Notes: a model not told the origin generated them from the sequence alone. Shown: positions 8,756-17,961, counted from the first letter of the stretch. The stretch is DNA of 62,226 bases from Soonwooa sp032062245 (GCF_032062245.1 NZ_DAMBQF010000012.1:1-62226); one strand, 5' to 3'. Translations and numbers: made by a program.

Positions 8756-10531
8756 CTAATAATGTCCTTTCTCTACGTAATGTGCAGCAATTTTCTCTGT
8801 AAGCGCTACAACATTCGGAGTGTTGGTGTATTTCGTGAATCTTCTAAGACCTGACAACATCATTCTTTGCTCGTCGCCTTCTGCGAAAGAAACGATACCT
8901 TCTTTAGCCGCTGTTATGATTTTTTCAACCGCTTTGTAAAGGTTCAATTGAGCCATTGCTGCTTCCACTGAATCTGCTGAGAAATGTTTTTCAGCTCTAA
9001 GGATTGCAGATTCTGCCATGTAAATTTGGTTCAAAATCTCAGAAGCATTTAGCAATAAATGTTGTTGCTTTTCGATATCCATCATGTATTTTTGAAGCGC
9101 TGCACCAGAAACCATCAAGAATACTTTTTTCAAGTTAGCGATGATTGCTTTTTCTTCGCTCATGTAAGCCGAATAATCTGGAACTTCGAAAGATGGAATT
9201 CCCATCAACTCTTTAGAAATCGCCATTGCAGGAGTTAAAAGATCTAATTGTCCTTTCATAGCACGCTTAATTAGCATTCCCACCGCAAGAAGTCTGTTGA
9301 TTTCGTTGGTTCCTTCATAAATTCTTGAAATTCTTGAATCTCTCCAAGCTGCTTCCATTGGTGTATCTTCCGAGAAGCCCATTCCACCGTAGATTTGGAT
9401 ACCTTCATCAGCTGTATGTTGAGCTAAATCCGAAACAAAAACTTTTAGAATTGAACATTCAACTGCAAATTCTTCAACACCTTTCAATTCTGCTTCTTGG
9501 TGATTCATTCCACCAGCAACCAGTTCGTCAATTTTATCCTGAACATCTTTTGCAGCACGGTAAGCACCAGCTTCTGAAACGAATGTTCCCGTTGCCATTT
9601 CAGCCAATTTCTTTCTGATTGCTCCAAAAGTTGAAATCGAAACGCCAAATTGCTTTCTCTCGTTTGAATATTGAATTGAATGATTTAAAATTCTTCTTTG
9701 AGCATCCAAACAAGCCGCTGCTAACTTGATACGACCAACGTTCAATGCATTTAAAGCGATTTTGAAACCGTTATTTCTTTCACCCAACATATTTTCCACA
9801 GGAACTTTCATGTCGTTGAAGAAAACTTGTCTTGTAGAAGACGCACGGATTCCCAATTTGTGCTCTTCTTCACCTAAAGTTAGAGAGTTTGGATCTTCTA
9901 ATTCCGAACGATTGATTACGAAACCAGTGATGTTTTTATCATCATCAATTTTCGCGAAAAGTGTGAAAGTATCAGCAAAACCTGCGTTAGAAATCCACAT
10001 TTTCTGTCCGTTGATGATATAATGTTTTCCGTCAGCTGAAAGAACAGCTTTAGTTTTTCCTGAATTCGCATCCGAACCTGCATCCGGCTCTGTCAAACAG
10101 TACGCCCCGAATTTTGTTCCTGCTGCTAAATCTGGAAGATATTTCGCTTTTAATTCCTCGGAACCGTACAAAAGGGTAGGAAGTGTCCCAATTCCCGTGT
10201 GCGCACCGAAAGCCGTAGCCAACGATCCCGTAGCACCAGAAAGGTAGTCGCAAGCCAACATCGTGTTGATGAAGCCCATTCCCATACCGCCGTATTGCTC
10301 AGGAACTGTGATTCCCAACATTCCCATTTCGCCTAGTTTTTTCATACATTCTTCCGTGAATGCATAATCTTTATGTTCGAATTTTTCTCTATTCGGAACT
10401 ACTTCTCTGTCGATAAACTCTTTTGCAGAGTCGCGAAGCATTTTTTGTTCTTCATTCAGTTCCTCCAAAGAGAAGATTTCATTTGCTGGGATTTCCTTGA
10501 TTAGAAATTCGCCGCCAGTTAAATTTGCCAT
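8756..10531 (-). CDS. Acyl-CoA dehydrogenase
   Basis: A 591-residue FAD enzyme that performs the first step of beta-oxidation, acyl-CoA to trans-2-enoyl-CoA, passing electrons to ETF. Visible family blocks are GMLGITVPEQYGGMG, YCLTEPDAGSDANSGKTKA, KMWISNAGFADTFTLFAKI, NVGRIKLAAACLDAQR, QIYGGMGFSEDTPMEAAWRD and RISRIYEGTNEINR; the Glu in YEGTNE is the usual catalytic base position. It has the extra C-terminal helical domain common in Bacteroidota homologues. It is the last gene of the MarR-fadB-fadA operon, and etfBA elsewhere in the window shares the same operator. Confidence 0.95.
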   Translation of the reverse strand: MANLTGGEFLIKEIPANEIFSLEELNEEQKMLRDSAKEFIDREVVPNREKFEHKDYAFTEECMKKLGEMGMLGITVPEQYGGMGMGFINTMLACDYLSGATGSLATAFGAHTGIGTLPTLLYGSEELKAKYLPDLAAGTKFGAYCLTEPDAGSDANSGKTKAVLSADGKHYIINGQKMWISNAGFADTFTLFAKIDDDKNITGFVINRSELEDPNSLTLGEEEHKLGIRASSTRQVFFNDMKVPVENMLGERNNGFKIALNALNVGRIKLAAACLDAQRRILNHSIQYSNERKQFGVSISTFGAIRKKLAEMATGTFVSEAGAYRAAKDVQDKIDELVAGGMNHQEAELKGVEEFAVECSILKVFVSDLAQHTADEGIQIYGGMGFSEDTPMEAAWRDSRISRIYEGTNEINRLLAVGMLIKRAMKGQLDLLTPAMAISKELMGIPSFEVPDYSAYMSEEKAIIANLKKVFLMVSGAALQKYMMDIEKQQHLLLNASEILNQIYMAESAILRAEKHFSADSVEAAMAQLNLYKAVEKIITAAKEGIVSFAEGDEQRMMLSGLRRFTKYTNTPNVVALTEKIAAHYVEKGHY

Positions 10532-10590
10532 ATTTAGTTTTTGTTTTATTAAAAAATTTGATGAAAGAAAAAAGATAAAAGAGAAAAGAA

Positions 10591-10950
10591 TTATCTCGGG
10601 ACCAAATTATTTTGAAAGCCCGAAGTCATCTTTTGTAACTCAATTATTCTTATTTCGATTAGATTAAAATTTTCGTTGTTAATGTAATTTCTCGCATTTG
10701 CGATGATAAGCTGGGTTTGAAGTTCGAAAAGAGAACCAAGACTAATTTCTAAAAATCGATTAAAATCTTTATCAGAACTCCGACTCGATCCCTCCGCAAT
10801 ATTGGAAGGAACAGAAACAGCGCATCTTCGGATTTGCGATTTCAATCCAAATTCTTCATTTTTTGGAAAAAGATCAGAAGCCGCATAAATTTCATTCGCC
10901 AATTCAATTGACAATTTCCAAATATTTAAATTTTTGAAATTATGCTTCAT
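10591..10950 (-). CDS. Four-helix-bundle (23S rRNA intervening-sequence type) protein
   Basis: The 119-residue product matches the small four-helix-bundle family often encoded in 23S rRNA intervening sequences: FKNLNIWKLSIELANEIY, FPKNEEFGLKSQIRRCAVSVPSNIAEG and the FNRFLEISLGSLFELQTQL helix. Members are widespread in Bacteroidota genomes, often as solitary insertions, and no catalytic role is established. Here it sits between the thiolase and acyl-CoA dehydrogenase genes on the same strand, splitting an otherwise functional set. Tandem CTTTGTTCTTTGTTCTTTC-like sequence lies just upstream (about 10970-10990). Confidence 0.9.
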   Translation of the reverse strand: MKHNFKNLNIWKLSIELANEIYAASDLFPKNEEFGLKSQIRRCAVSVPSNIAEGSSRSSDKDFNRFLEISLGSLFELQTQLIIANARNYINNENFNLIEIRIIELQKMTSGFQNNLVPR

Positions 10951-10992
10951 AAGGCTTCTTTAATCTTTCCTCTTTGTTCTTTGTTCTTTCTT

Positions 10993-12183
10993 CTACAACA
11001 ACTCGTAAATAGCTGCTGCGCCTTGTCCAGTTCCAACGCACATGGTTACCATTCCGTATTTGTTGCCACGTTTTTTCATTTCGTCGAAAAGTTGAACTGC
11101 CAATTTTGCTCCTGTACATCCAAGTGGGTGACCAAGTGCGATTGCACCTCCATTTACGTTAGTAATTTCTGGGTTAATTCCCAATTCATTGATTACCGCA
11201 ACCGACTGAGAAGCGAAAGCTTCGTTAAGCTCGATTAAGTCGATGTCATTTAATTGAAGTCCAGCTTGTTTTAAGGCTTTTGGAACTGCGTAAACTGGTC
11301 CCATTCCCATGATTCTTGGCTCTAAACCTGCTGCCGCGTAAGAAACTAATCTTGCTTCTGGCTCCAAACCAAGTTCTTTTACCATTTCTTCGGACATTAC
11401 GATTACGAAAGCCGCTCCGTCTGACATTTGAGATGAATTTCCTGCTGTTACGCTTCCGCCTTGTGCGAAAACTGGTCTCAATTTTGCCAAACCTTCCAAA
11501 GAAGTGTCTGCTCTTGGACCTTCATCCATCGCGAAATCAAATTTCTTCGATTGTAATTTTTGATTTTCATCTACGAAAGTATATTCAACAGGAACAGGAA
11601 CGATTTGGTCTTTGAATCTTCCTTCAGTAATAGCTTTCAAAGCTTTTTGATGTGAATTAAAAGCAAATTCATCCTGAGCTGCTCTCGAAACATTAAATTC
11701 CTTTGCCACAGCTTCCGCAGTATAGCCCATTCCCCAATAATAATCAGGGTTTGATTTTGCTAAAATCGGATCTGGAACAGGTTTGTAACCGCCCATCGGA
11801 ATATAACTCATCGATTCTGTACCACCTGCGATGATACAATCAGCCATTCCTGATTGGATTTTTGCAGTTGCAATCGCAATCGCTTCCGAACCTGATGCGC
11901 AATATCTGTTAATGGTAACGCCCGGAACTTTGTCTGTATTTAATCCCATTAAAGAGATTAAACGCGCAACGTTCAAGCCTTGTTCAGCTTCTGGCATTGC
12001 GTTTCCAACGATAAGATCGTCGATTCTATTTTTATCTAATTGCGGAAATTCAGCCATTAGTTTTTCAATAACTGTAGCCGCCATTTCGTCGGGTCTTGTA
12101 AAGCGTAAAGATCCTTTTGGAGCCTTTCCTACGGCAGTTCTATACCCCCTAATTATATATGCTGTCTTTGACATTTTTTTCAA
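10993..12183 (-). CDS. Acetyl-CoA acyltransferase (thiolase)
   Basis: A 396-residue thiolase II family enzyme that cleaves 3-ketoacyl-CoA to acetyl-CoA and a shortened acyl-CoA. The acylated cysteine lies in INRYCASGSEAIAIA. The second conserved block is NVNGGAIALGHPLGCTGAKL (His), and the C-terminal block MVTMCVGTGQGAAAIYE carries the second catalytic Cys. It follows the fadB-type gene with a 17-base gap, the usual fadB-fadA pairing. A FadA role is inferred from that context rather than a biosynthetic acetoacetyl-CoA thiolase. Confidence 0.95.
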   Translation of the reverse strand: MKKMSKTAYIIRGYRTAVGKAPKGSLRFTRPDEMAATVIEKLMAEFPQLDKNRIDDLIVGNAMPEAEQGLNVARLISLMGLNTDKVPGVTINRYCASGSEAIAIATAKIQSGMADCIIAGGTESMSYIPMGGYKPVPDPILAKSNPDYYWGMGYTAEAVAKEFNVSRAAQDEFAFNSHQKALKAITEGRFKDQIVPVPVEYTFVDENQKLQSKKFDFAMDEGPRADTSLEGLAKLRPVFAQGGSVTAGNSSQMSDGAAFVIVMSEEMVKELGLEPEARLVSYAAAGLEPRIMGMGPVYAVPKALKQAGLQLNDIDLIELNEAFASQSVAVINELGINPEITNVNGGAIALGHPLGCTGAKLAVQLFDEMKKRGNKYGMVTMCVGTGQGAAAIYELL

Positions 12184-12200
12184 TTTAAATTTTACAAATC

Positions 12201-14606
12201 CTAATTTCTCAAAGGTTTCCCAGTTTGTAACATGTGCTGAATTCTCTCAAGGGTTTTTCTTTCGCCGCAAAGGGAAAGGAAAGTTTCTCTTTCAAGGTTC
12301 AATAAGTATCTCTCGGAAACGGCAGTCGGCTCAGAAAGATTCCCACCTACCATTACGTTTGCTAGCTTGTCTGCAATTTTCTTGTCGTATTCTGAAATGA
12401 AATTTCCGGCAAGCATTTGATCGGTACCAACGTAGAACATTCCTAAAGCATCTTTTCCAAGAACAGTAACCGTTTCTTCGATCGGTTGCGTGTAACCTTG
12501 CTCAGCCATTAGTTTTGCTACTTTTTTAGCTTCCGCAATCTGGCGTTTTTTATCAACCACAACGATGTCTTTTCCGTGCTCCAAAATTCCCATGTCGTAA
12601 GCTTCGTAAGCCGAAGTTGCTACTTTAGCCATCGCAATATTCATAAAAGCATCGCGAAGTCTGTTGGTTTTCACATCGTCTTTTACAAAATCTTTACAAG
12701 TTCTTAATGTTAATTCTTTTGTTCCGCCACCACCAGGAATTACACCAACTCCAAGTTCCACCAATCCGATATAGGTTTCTGCAGCGGCAACAACTCGGTC
12801 AGCGTGAAGCGTCATTTCGCAACCACCACCCAAAGTCATTGTGTGAGGCGCAACCACAACTGGAATTGAAGAGTAACGAACTCTCATCATCGAGTTCTGG
12901 AAGTACGCAATTGCCATATTGAGATCATCCCAATCTTGGTCAACTGCCATCATCATAATCATCGCTAAGTTTGCACCAACAGAGAAATTCGCACCTTGAT
13001 TTCCGATAACCAATCCGTCGTATTCCTTTTCTGCAAGGTCGATTGCTCGGTTTAGTCCATCAAGAACTTCACCTCCAAGAGAATTCATTTTAGAATGAAT
13101 TTCAAAGTTGATAATTCCGTCACCTAAATCTTCAATCGAAGCTCCAGAATTGCTCCAAAGTGTTTTATTTTTTCTGATATTATCAAGGATAATAAAGGCT
13201 TCTTGGCCAGGGATTTGATCGTAGTTTCCTGTATTTTTATCGTAGAAAATACTTTGACCTTCATCATTAACTTTATAGAACGTTTCATTTTTAGAAGCCA
13301 ATTCTTTTGCCCAATCCGAAACCTCGTAACCTGCTTCTTTAGCCAATTCGACACCTTTTTGAATGCCAACGGCATCCCAAATTTCGAAAGGTCCATTTTC
13401 CCAACCGAAACCAGCTTTCATTGCATCGTCTATTTTGTAGATGTCATCAGAAATCTCTGGAACTTTGTGCGAAACGTACGCAAACATCGATCCTAAAGTC
13501 AATCTGTAGAATTCACCCGCTTTATCTTTACCACCGATTAACACTTTGAAACGATCCAAAGGTTTTTCAATAGTTTTCGTTAATTCTAAAGTTGGGAAAT
13601 TTACTTTTCCTTGAGCTTCGTATTCTAAAGTATCAAGATTCAATCTTAAGATTTCTGAATTTCCTTCAGCATTTTTTACTTTTTTGAAGAAACCTTGACC
13701 TGATTTTGAACCTAAGAAATTATTCGTCGTTAAGAAATCGATGTAACTTGGCATTGCGAACTGATCTTTGAACACATCTTGTTCAACACCGCTTTCGCGA
13801 ACGCCGTTAGCCACGTGTACCAATGTATCCAAGCCTACAACATCCGCCGTACGGAAAGTTGCCGATTTTGGACGACCGATAACTGGACCAGTTAATTTAT
13901 CAACATCAGAAATGTTTAAACCTAATTTCTGAATCGTATTAAAGATGTTCATAATTCCGAAAACACCAATTCTGTTAGCGATAAACGCTGGTGTATCTTT
14001 TGCTAACACAGTTGTTTTTCCAAGGAATTTCGCTCCATACGTCATGTAGAAATCTACAACCTCAGGAAGCGTGTGCGGCGTTGGAATAATTTCTAGTAAT
14101 GGCAAATAACGAACAGGGTTGAAGAAGTGCGTTCCTGCGAAATAATCTTTAAAATCGTCACTTCTACCTTCTGTTAAAAGATGAATCGGAATTCCCGAAG
14201 TGTTGGACGAAACCAAAGTCCCAGGCTGACGGAATTGCTCGATTTTTTCATATACGGATTTTTTGATATCCAATCTTTCCACAACCACTTCGATAATCCA
14301 ATCGGTATTCGCGATTTTCTTCATATCGTCGTCAAAGTTTCCTACTTTAATTCTGCTCGCAAAACTTGGCGAATAGAGTAGTGCAGGGCTTGCTTTTTGA
14401 AGTTTTCCTAAATTTTCGGTTGCAATTCTGTTACGAACGGCTTTGTCTTCTTTAGTCAAACCTTTTTTCTCTTCAGCTTCGTTCAGTTCAAACGGAACGA
14501 TGTCCAAAAGCAATACTTCCACGCCAATGTTTGCAAAGTGCGCAGCAATACCGCTTCCCATGATTCCGGAACCTAATACTGTAACGTGTTTGATTCGTCT
14601 TTTCAT
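12201..14606 (-). CDS. 3-hydroxyacyl-CoA dehydrogenase / enoyl-CoA hydratase fusion
   Basis: An 801-residue bifunctional beta-oxidation enzyme. The N-terminal half is the NAD-binding dehydrogenase, starting VTVLGSGIMGSGIAAHFANIG, with DWIIEVVVERLDIK, SNTSGIPI, GTHFFNPV and the helical C-domain GRPKSATFRTADVVGLDT. The C-terminal third (about 480-700) is crotonase-like, with NFSVGANLAM and GGGCEMTLHADRVVAA. The order dehydrogenase first, hydratase second is opposite to E. coli FadB. It is the second gene of the operon, 55 bases after the MarR gene. Confidence 0.95.
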   Translation of the reverse strand: MKRRIKHVTVLGSGIMGSGIAAHFANIGVEVLLLDIVPFELNEAEEKKGLTKEDKAVRNRIATENLGKLQKASPALLYSPSFASRIKVGNFDDDMKKIANTDWIIEVVVERLDIKKSVYEKIEQFRQPGTLVSSNTSGIPIHLLTEGRSDDFKDYFAGTHFFNPVRYLPLLEIIPTPHTLPEVVDFYMTYGAKFLGKTTVLAKDTPAFIANRIGVFGIMNIFNTIQKLGLNISDVDKLTGPVIGRPKSATFRTADVVGLDTLVHVANGVRESGVEQDVFKDQFAMPSYIDFLTTNNFLGSKSGQGFFKKVKNAEGNSEILRLNLDTLEYEAQGKVNFPTLELTKTIEKPLDRFKVLIGGKDKAGEFYRLTLGSMFAYVSHKVPEISDDIYKIDDAMKAGFGWENGPFEIWDAVGIQKGVELAKEAGYEVSDWAKELASKNETFYKVNDEGQSIFYDKNTGNYDQIPGQEAFIILDNIRKNKTLWSNSGASIEDLGDGIINFEIHSKMNSLGGEVLDGLNRAIDLAEKEYDGLVIGNQGANFSVGANLAMIMMMAVDQDWDDLNMAIAYFQNSMMRVRYSSIPVVVAPHTMTLGGGCEMTLHADRVVAAAETYIGLVELGVGVIPGGGGTKELTLRTCKDFVKDDVKTNRLRDAFMNIAMAKVATSAYEAYDMGILEHGKDIVVVDKKRQIAEAKKVAKLMAEQGYTQPIEETVTVLGKDALGMFYVGTDQMLAGNFISEYDKKIADKLANVMVGGNLSEPTAVSERYLLNLERETFLSLCGERKTLERIQHMLQTGKPLRN

Positions 14607-14661
14607 TTGAATATGTAATTTTTTTAATTATTAAATTATAGTTTAATTCCCAAAGTGGGAA

Positions 14662-15114
14662 CTATTTTTTATTGTTAAGATTGTTTGCGATTTTTAGAAT
14701 TTGATTCATCACTTCCTTAAAAACTTCAAACTTTTCTTGAGGAATAGTTTCGACAACTTTGGTATTAAAATCAAGGACAACTTTTTTAGATAGATTTCGC
14801 GATTCGATACCTTTATCGGTTAGTTTAATAATAACTTCGCGTTTGTCGGTCGTTGTTTTTTCCTTATAGATATAGCCATTGTCTTCTAAAAGTTTGATGA
14901 TTCTCGTTAAAGAAGTTGGTTCAATCGCCATTTTGGGGCCAAGATTCGTGCTTCGAGTGCCTTCTTTGGGGTCAATTTTTAGCAATGTTAATGCCTGTAC
15001 CGCTGTTGAATTGTATAATGACGCTTTGTCGGAATACATTTTGGATACGGCTAACCACGCAGATTTAAGTAATAAATCTACACTTTCAACTTTATCTGAA
15101 TTTTTCTTTTCCAT
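14662..15114 (-). CDS. MarR-family transcriptional regulator
   Basis: A 150-residue winged-helix protein. The recognition helix region is MAIEPTSLTRIIKLLEDNGYI and the wing is KEKTTTDKREVIIKLTDKG, typical MarR sequence (DxRxxxxxLT). It is the first gene of the beta-oxidation operon, so it is probably an autoregulator that releases DNA on binding an acyl-CoA or fatty acid; ligand identity is inference. A near-perfect 20-bp palindrome lies 37 bases upstream of its start and recurs in front of etfBA. Confidence 0.92.
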   Translation of the reverse strand: MEKKNSDKVESVDLLLKSAWLAVSKMYSDKASLYNSTAVQALTLLKIDPKEGTRSTNLGPKMAIEPTSLTRIIKLLEDNGYIYKEKTTTDKREVIIKLTDKGIESRNLSKKVVLDFNTKVVETIPQEKFEVFKEVMNQILKIANNLNNKK

Positions 15115-15136
15115 AATAACCTTTAAAGTGATTACT

Positions 15137-15144
15137 CAAAAGTA
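15137..15144 (-). promoter_or_regulatory. -10 box of the MarR-fad operon
   Basis: Read on the minus strand this is TACTTTTG, an exact TAnnTTTG match. The -33 position, 19 bases upstream, is TATG inside the operator palindrome. The regulator's start codon is 22 bases downstream of the box. Confidence 0.6.
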
Positions 15145-15151
15145 GGAAAAT

Positions 15152-15171
15152 ATATTATGCATGCATAGTAT
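15152..15171. promoter_or_regulatory. Candidate MarR operator, fad operon copy
   Basis: ATATTATGCATGCATAGTAT is an inverted repeat with 18 of 20 positions symmetric. It covers the -33 region and ends seven bases before the -10 box of the MarR-fad operon, a placement that fits repression. A copy differing at one base lies upstream of etfBA (26051-26070) with the same seven-base distance to its -10 box. Confidence 0.75.
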
Positions 15172-15253
15172 GTCTAAGTTAAATAAATGTTAAATATTGA
15201 AAATCAGACGGTTAATTGCTATGCTATTCGCAATAAATTCAAGATAAAATTAT

Positions 15254-16195
15254 TTAAAATCTAGATTTTAAGCGAGTTTGTAGCGAATTTTTAATTTCAG
15301 AGAGGTTTTTGTGATGGCTTGTTGAAGAATTTTCGCTAATTGTCCACAAATTGTTATTGTATGTTATTGAAAACAAGGATAAATCTTCATTGAAATTCTT
15401 TTGAAGAAATGAAAATAACAATTCTTTTTCGAGTTGGGGTGCGAAAATTTTAGGTGAAACAAATTTAGAATTGATGTCAAAAATATGAGGATCGAGGAAG
15501 TTTTTGTGTTCTAATAGGATTTCTTCTGTAATTCCTGAGTTTAATTTTTGGTCACGAATCCACCAAATTTTATCAGCAAATTCACGAGCGAGACGCCAAT
15601 CATGTGACGAAAATAAAATTAATTTGTTTTGAGTTTTAGCAAGAGATCGAAGTAATTTTAAAATAATTAGTTTGTTGTCTTCATCCAAATGCGTCGTTGG
15701 TTCGTCCAAAATAATGATTGGAGAATTCTGTGCTAAAGCTCGACCAATAAATGCTTTTTGAAGATTTCCATCAGATAAATGTTGGAGTTGTGTGTGACGA
15801 TATTGTTCTAAGTTTAGTTTAGAAATAATTTCAGAAATCTCAGTTTTATCTTTTTCATCAATTTTAAAATAATAAGGATAATGAATATATTTTCCAAAAT
15901 TGACAAGTTCTTCAACAGTATAATTGGTAGGGATTTCTGCTTTAGAAAAAACAATGGCAATATCCTCGGCAATATCTCTCTGAGAAATAGTTTTTAACGA
16001 TTTATGACTAATTAAAACCTCTCCTTTTAAAATTTGATTTTGTTTTAAAAGAGTTTTAATCAAAGTTGTTTTACCAACACCATTATTTCCTATTAATAAG
16101 ATTACTTCGCCCAAACTAGCTTCGGTATTAATCTCAGAAACCAAAGTTTTTTTGTAGCCAATGCTTAAGTTTTTCAATTCTAAAAATGCATTCAT
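15254..16195 (-). CDS. ABC transporter ATP-binding protein (FecE/BtuD type)
   Basis: The cytoplasmic ATPase of an iron-siderophore, heme or cobalamin importer. Walker A is GNNGVGKTTLIKTL near residue 37, the signature is the degenerate LSDGNLQKAFIGRALAQ, Walker B is PIIILDEPTTHLD, and the H-loop is FSSHDW. At 313 residues it is about 55 longer than usual FecE proteins; the extra C-terminal part (FDINSKFVSPKIFAPQ onward) is of unknown role. It follows the FecCD permease gene by two bases. No substrate-binding protein or TonB receptor is encoded alongside. Confidence 0.92.
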   Translation of the reverse strand: MNAFLELKNLSIGYKKTLVSEINTEASLGEVILLIGNNGVGKTTLIKTLLKQNQILKGEVLISHKSLKTISQRDIAEDIAIVFSKAEIPTNYTVEELVNFGKYIHYPYYFKIDEKDKTEISEIISKLNLEQYRHTQLQHLSDGNLQKAFIGRALAQNSPIIILDEPTTHLDEDNKLIILKLLRSLAKTQNKLILFSSHDWRLAREFADKIWWIRDQKLNSGITEEILLEHKNFLDPHIFDINSKFVSPKIFAPQLEKELLFSFLQKNFNEDLSLFSITYNNNLWTISENSSTSHHKNLSEIKNSLQTRLKSRF

Positions 16196-16197
16196 AA

Positions 16198-17175
16198 TTA
16201 TATATTTGTAGATTGTTTTAAAAGCATCAAAAGTATAACAGGAATACCAATAACTGACGTGATAATATTAATCGGAAACTGTGTTAATTCCGATAAAATC
16301 GAAAAACTTAGCATAATGAAAATTCCTAAAATCATGTTAAGAATCCATTGATGCCAAAGTTTTGAAGGATTAAATAACAATCGACAAAAATGTGGTACGA
16401 CAATTCCGACGAATAATATAGGGCCTAAAAACGCTGTAACAGAAGCTGATAGGAGAGATGTTGCGATGATCACGAAATATTTTAAAGTATCAAGATTAAC
16501 ACCGATACTTCGCGCATAAGAAGTTCCGAAAGCGCTTCCCATCAAAGGTTTTATTGATTTAAAACTAAAAAAAAGTCCTGCGATTACAAACAAAAATAAA
16601 ATCAAAAGTTGATCTCGACTTACATTATTATTCGCTCCAAATGACCATAAAATATAATTTTTCAGGCTTTGACTTTCAACATAAAATTGCAAAATACTAA
16701 CAACAGCGCCAGCTAAAGCTGAAATTAAGAATCCGAAAATAATAATGAATGACGAATTTTGAAAGCGTTTTGAAAACAAAATCAAAACAATCATTAATGC
16801 TAAACTCCCACCAATAGCTGAAAAACTAATAAAACCATTTTGTAAAAACTCGGGCAGAATCCACGATTGCGAAAAGAAAATAAAACAAGCAACCGCCAAA
16901 CTCGAGATTGAGGTTATTCCCAAAACGTCTGGTCCGGCTAAGGGATTTTTGAAATATTCTTGTAATAAAAATCCACTACTGGGAATCGAAATTCCTGCCA
17001 AAAACATCGCCAGAACACGATTAACTCTAATGTCTGCAATGGCGGCATTTACAGAATTTTCATTATAAAAATCTTGAAGTTGTAGTTGGATAAAACCTAT
17101 GTTCAGGTTGATAGCAACAGCGATGAGAATACCGATGCCTAAGACGATACCAAGGATTCCGAAGCTTTTAGCCAT
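16198..17175 (-). CDS. FecCD-type ABC permease
   Basis: A polytopic inner-membrane permease of the FecCD/BtuC family, with about nine or ten hydrophobic helices. Conserved segments are NRVLAMFLAGISIPSSGFLLQEYFKNPLAGPDVLGI near the N-terminus and ASVTAFLGPILFVGIVVPHFCR toward the C-terminus. It partners with the ATPase gene that follows. I start it at the ATG at 17175 (MAKSF): a -10-like TACTTTTG at 17199-17192 lies between this and the earlier ATG at 17211, and the terminator of the preceding gene ends at 17216. The longer start would add 12 residues. Confidence 0.88.
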   Translation of the reverse strand: MAKSFGILGIVLGIGILIAVAINLNIGFIQLQLQDFYNENSVNAAIADIRVNRVLAMFLAGISIPSSGFLLQEYFKNPLAGPDVLGITSISSLAVACFIFFSQSWILPEFLQNGFISFSAIGGSLALMIVLILFSKRFQNSSFIIIFGFLISALAGAVVSILQFYVESQSLKNYILWSFGANNNVSRDQLLILFLFVIAGLFFSFKSIKPLMGSAFGTSYARSIGVNLDTLKYFVIIATSLLSASVTAFLGPILFVGIVVPHFCRLLFNPSKLWHQWILNMILGIFIMLSFSILSELTQFPINIITSVIGIPVILLMLLKQSTNI

Positions 17176-17191
17176 AGTCTTATTTGTGCGC

Positions 17192-17199
17192 CAAAAGTA
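17192..17199 (-). promoter_or_regulatory. -10 box before the FecCD permease
   Basis: The minus strand reads TACTTTTG, an exact TAnnTTTG match, 16 bases before the ATG at 17175. No good -33 TTTG is seen at the right distance. If real, it implies a short leader and decides the permease start. Confidence 0.45.
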
Positions 17200-17215
17200 C
17201 AAATTATTCATAAAG

Positions 17216-17242
17216 AAAAAGACATCCGATTGGATGTCTTTT
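17216..17242. terminator. Intrinsic terminator after the TlpA-like gene
   Basis: GACATCC and GGATGTC pair around GATT, flanked by A5 and T4, giving an eleven-pair stem including the A/T extension. It begins four bases past the stop of the TlpA-like gene on the minus strand. Confidence 0.85.
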
Positions 17243-17245
17243 CGA

Positions 17246-17881
17246 TTATTTTTTGCCCGTAATCTTACTTTTTTCTTTCTGTTGGTCGATGCTCGGCGCC
17301 AAATTAGCCGCCATCATTTTGTCAATTTTGCTATTAATTTCCTCTTTTTTCATCGATCCCATATATTCGTCAACCATATTTCCGCGACGCATTAATGTGA
17401 ACGGAATAGCTTCACCATTCCAAGTGTCAAAATTTTGACTAAAGAATTCTGGAGTCAAAGTCGTCCCATCAAGAAGTACAATATTGTTGCGAAGTCCGTA
17501 TTCATCAGCGAAATCGTTAACAGCCGTTTTCCAATCTGATTTGTTGTCAAGACTTACAAACGTGAATTTTACAGGTTGACCTTTTAACGATTCCATTTTT
17601 TCTTTAAAATGAGGAATCTCGACCATGCAAGGTTGGCACCAAGTCGCAAAAAAGTTGGTTACATAAAGCGTGTCATTCGTTTTTGCAGTCAATAGGTTAG
17701 GCATTTGTTCTGCTTTAACCTCTAACAATTCTTTATGCGATTTTAGCAAATCTTCTTCAACATTAGTTGCGATTTGCGTAGAGTCAGCGTCTTTATTTTT
17801 ATCTTCAAATTTTAGTTCTTTATCGTTTTTACATGCGATTAAAGAAACTCCCAAAACAAGGCTTAAGACTAATTTTTTCAT
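17246..17881 (-). CDS. TlpA-like thioredoxin-fold lipoprotein
   Basis: A 211-residue periplasmic, membrane-anchored protein. The signal peptide ends at lipobox Cys17 (LGVSLIAC). The thioredoxin-like redox site is WCQPC at Cys82/Cys85 in NFFATWCQPCMVEIPHF. The family (TlpA/ResA) reduces disulfides in periplasmic proteins, often for cytochrome maturation. The charged tail after about residue 190 (DQQKEKSKITGKK) is extra. A strong terminator follows it directly, so it seems to be a single-gene unit. Confidence 0.92.
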   Translation of the reverse strand: MKKLVLSLVLGVSLIACKNDKELKFEDKNKDADSTQIATNVEEDLLKSHKELLEVKAEQMPNLLTAKTNDTLYVTNFFATWCQPCMVEIPHFKEKMESLKGQPVKFTFVSLDNKSDWKTAVNDFADEYGLRNNIVLLDGTTLTPEFFSQNFDTWNGEAIPFTLMRRGNMVDEYMGSMKKEEINSKIDKMMAANLAPSIDQQKEKSKITGKK

Positions 17882-17961
17882 TTATTTTAAGTTGAATTTT
17901 TAACATTGTAATTGATTTATTTGAAATTATACTTTGATAATTTTTGATTAATTTTGAAGCT

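Noticed and set aside
11831..12400. 189-residue open frame on the + strand across the thiolase and fadB-type genes
   Set aside because: It is antisense to two strongly recognised enzymes and has no family signature; it reflects their codon pattern.
12707..12922. Frames on the strand opposite the fad operon rich in Leu, Gln and His
   Set aside because: Low-complexity reverse-strand translations of conserved enzyme sequence; no start context or family match.
17944..17961. Upstream TTG start for the ferredoxin reductase
   Set aside because: Only six codons longer; an ATG at 17962 is available and better placed.
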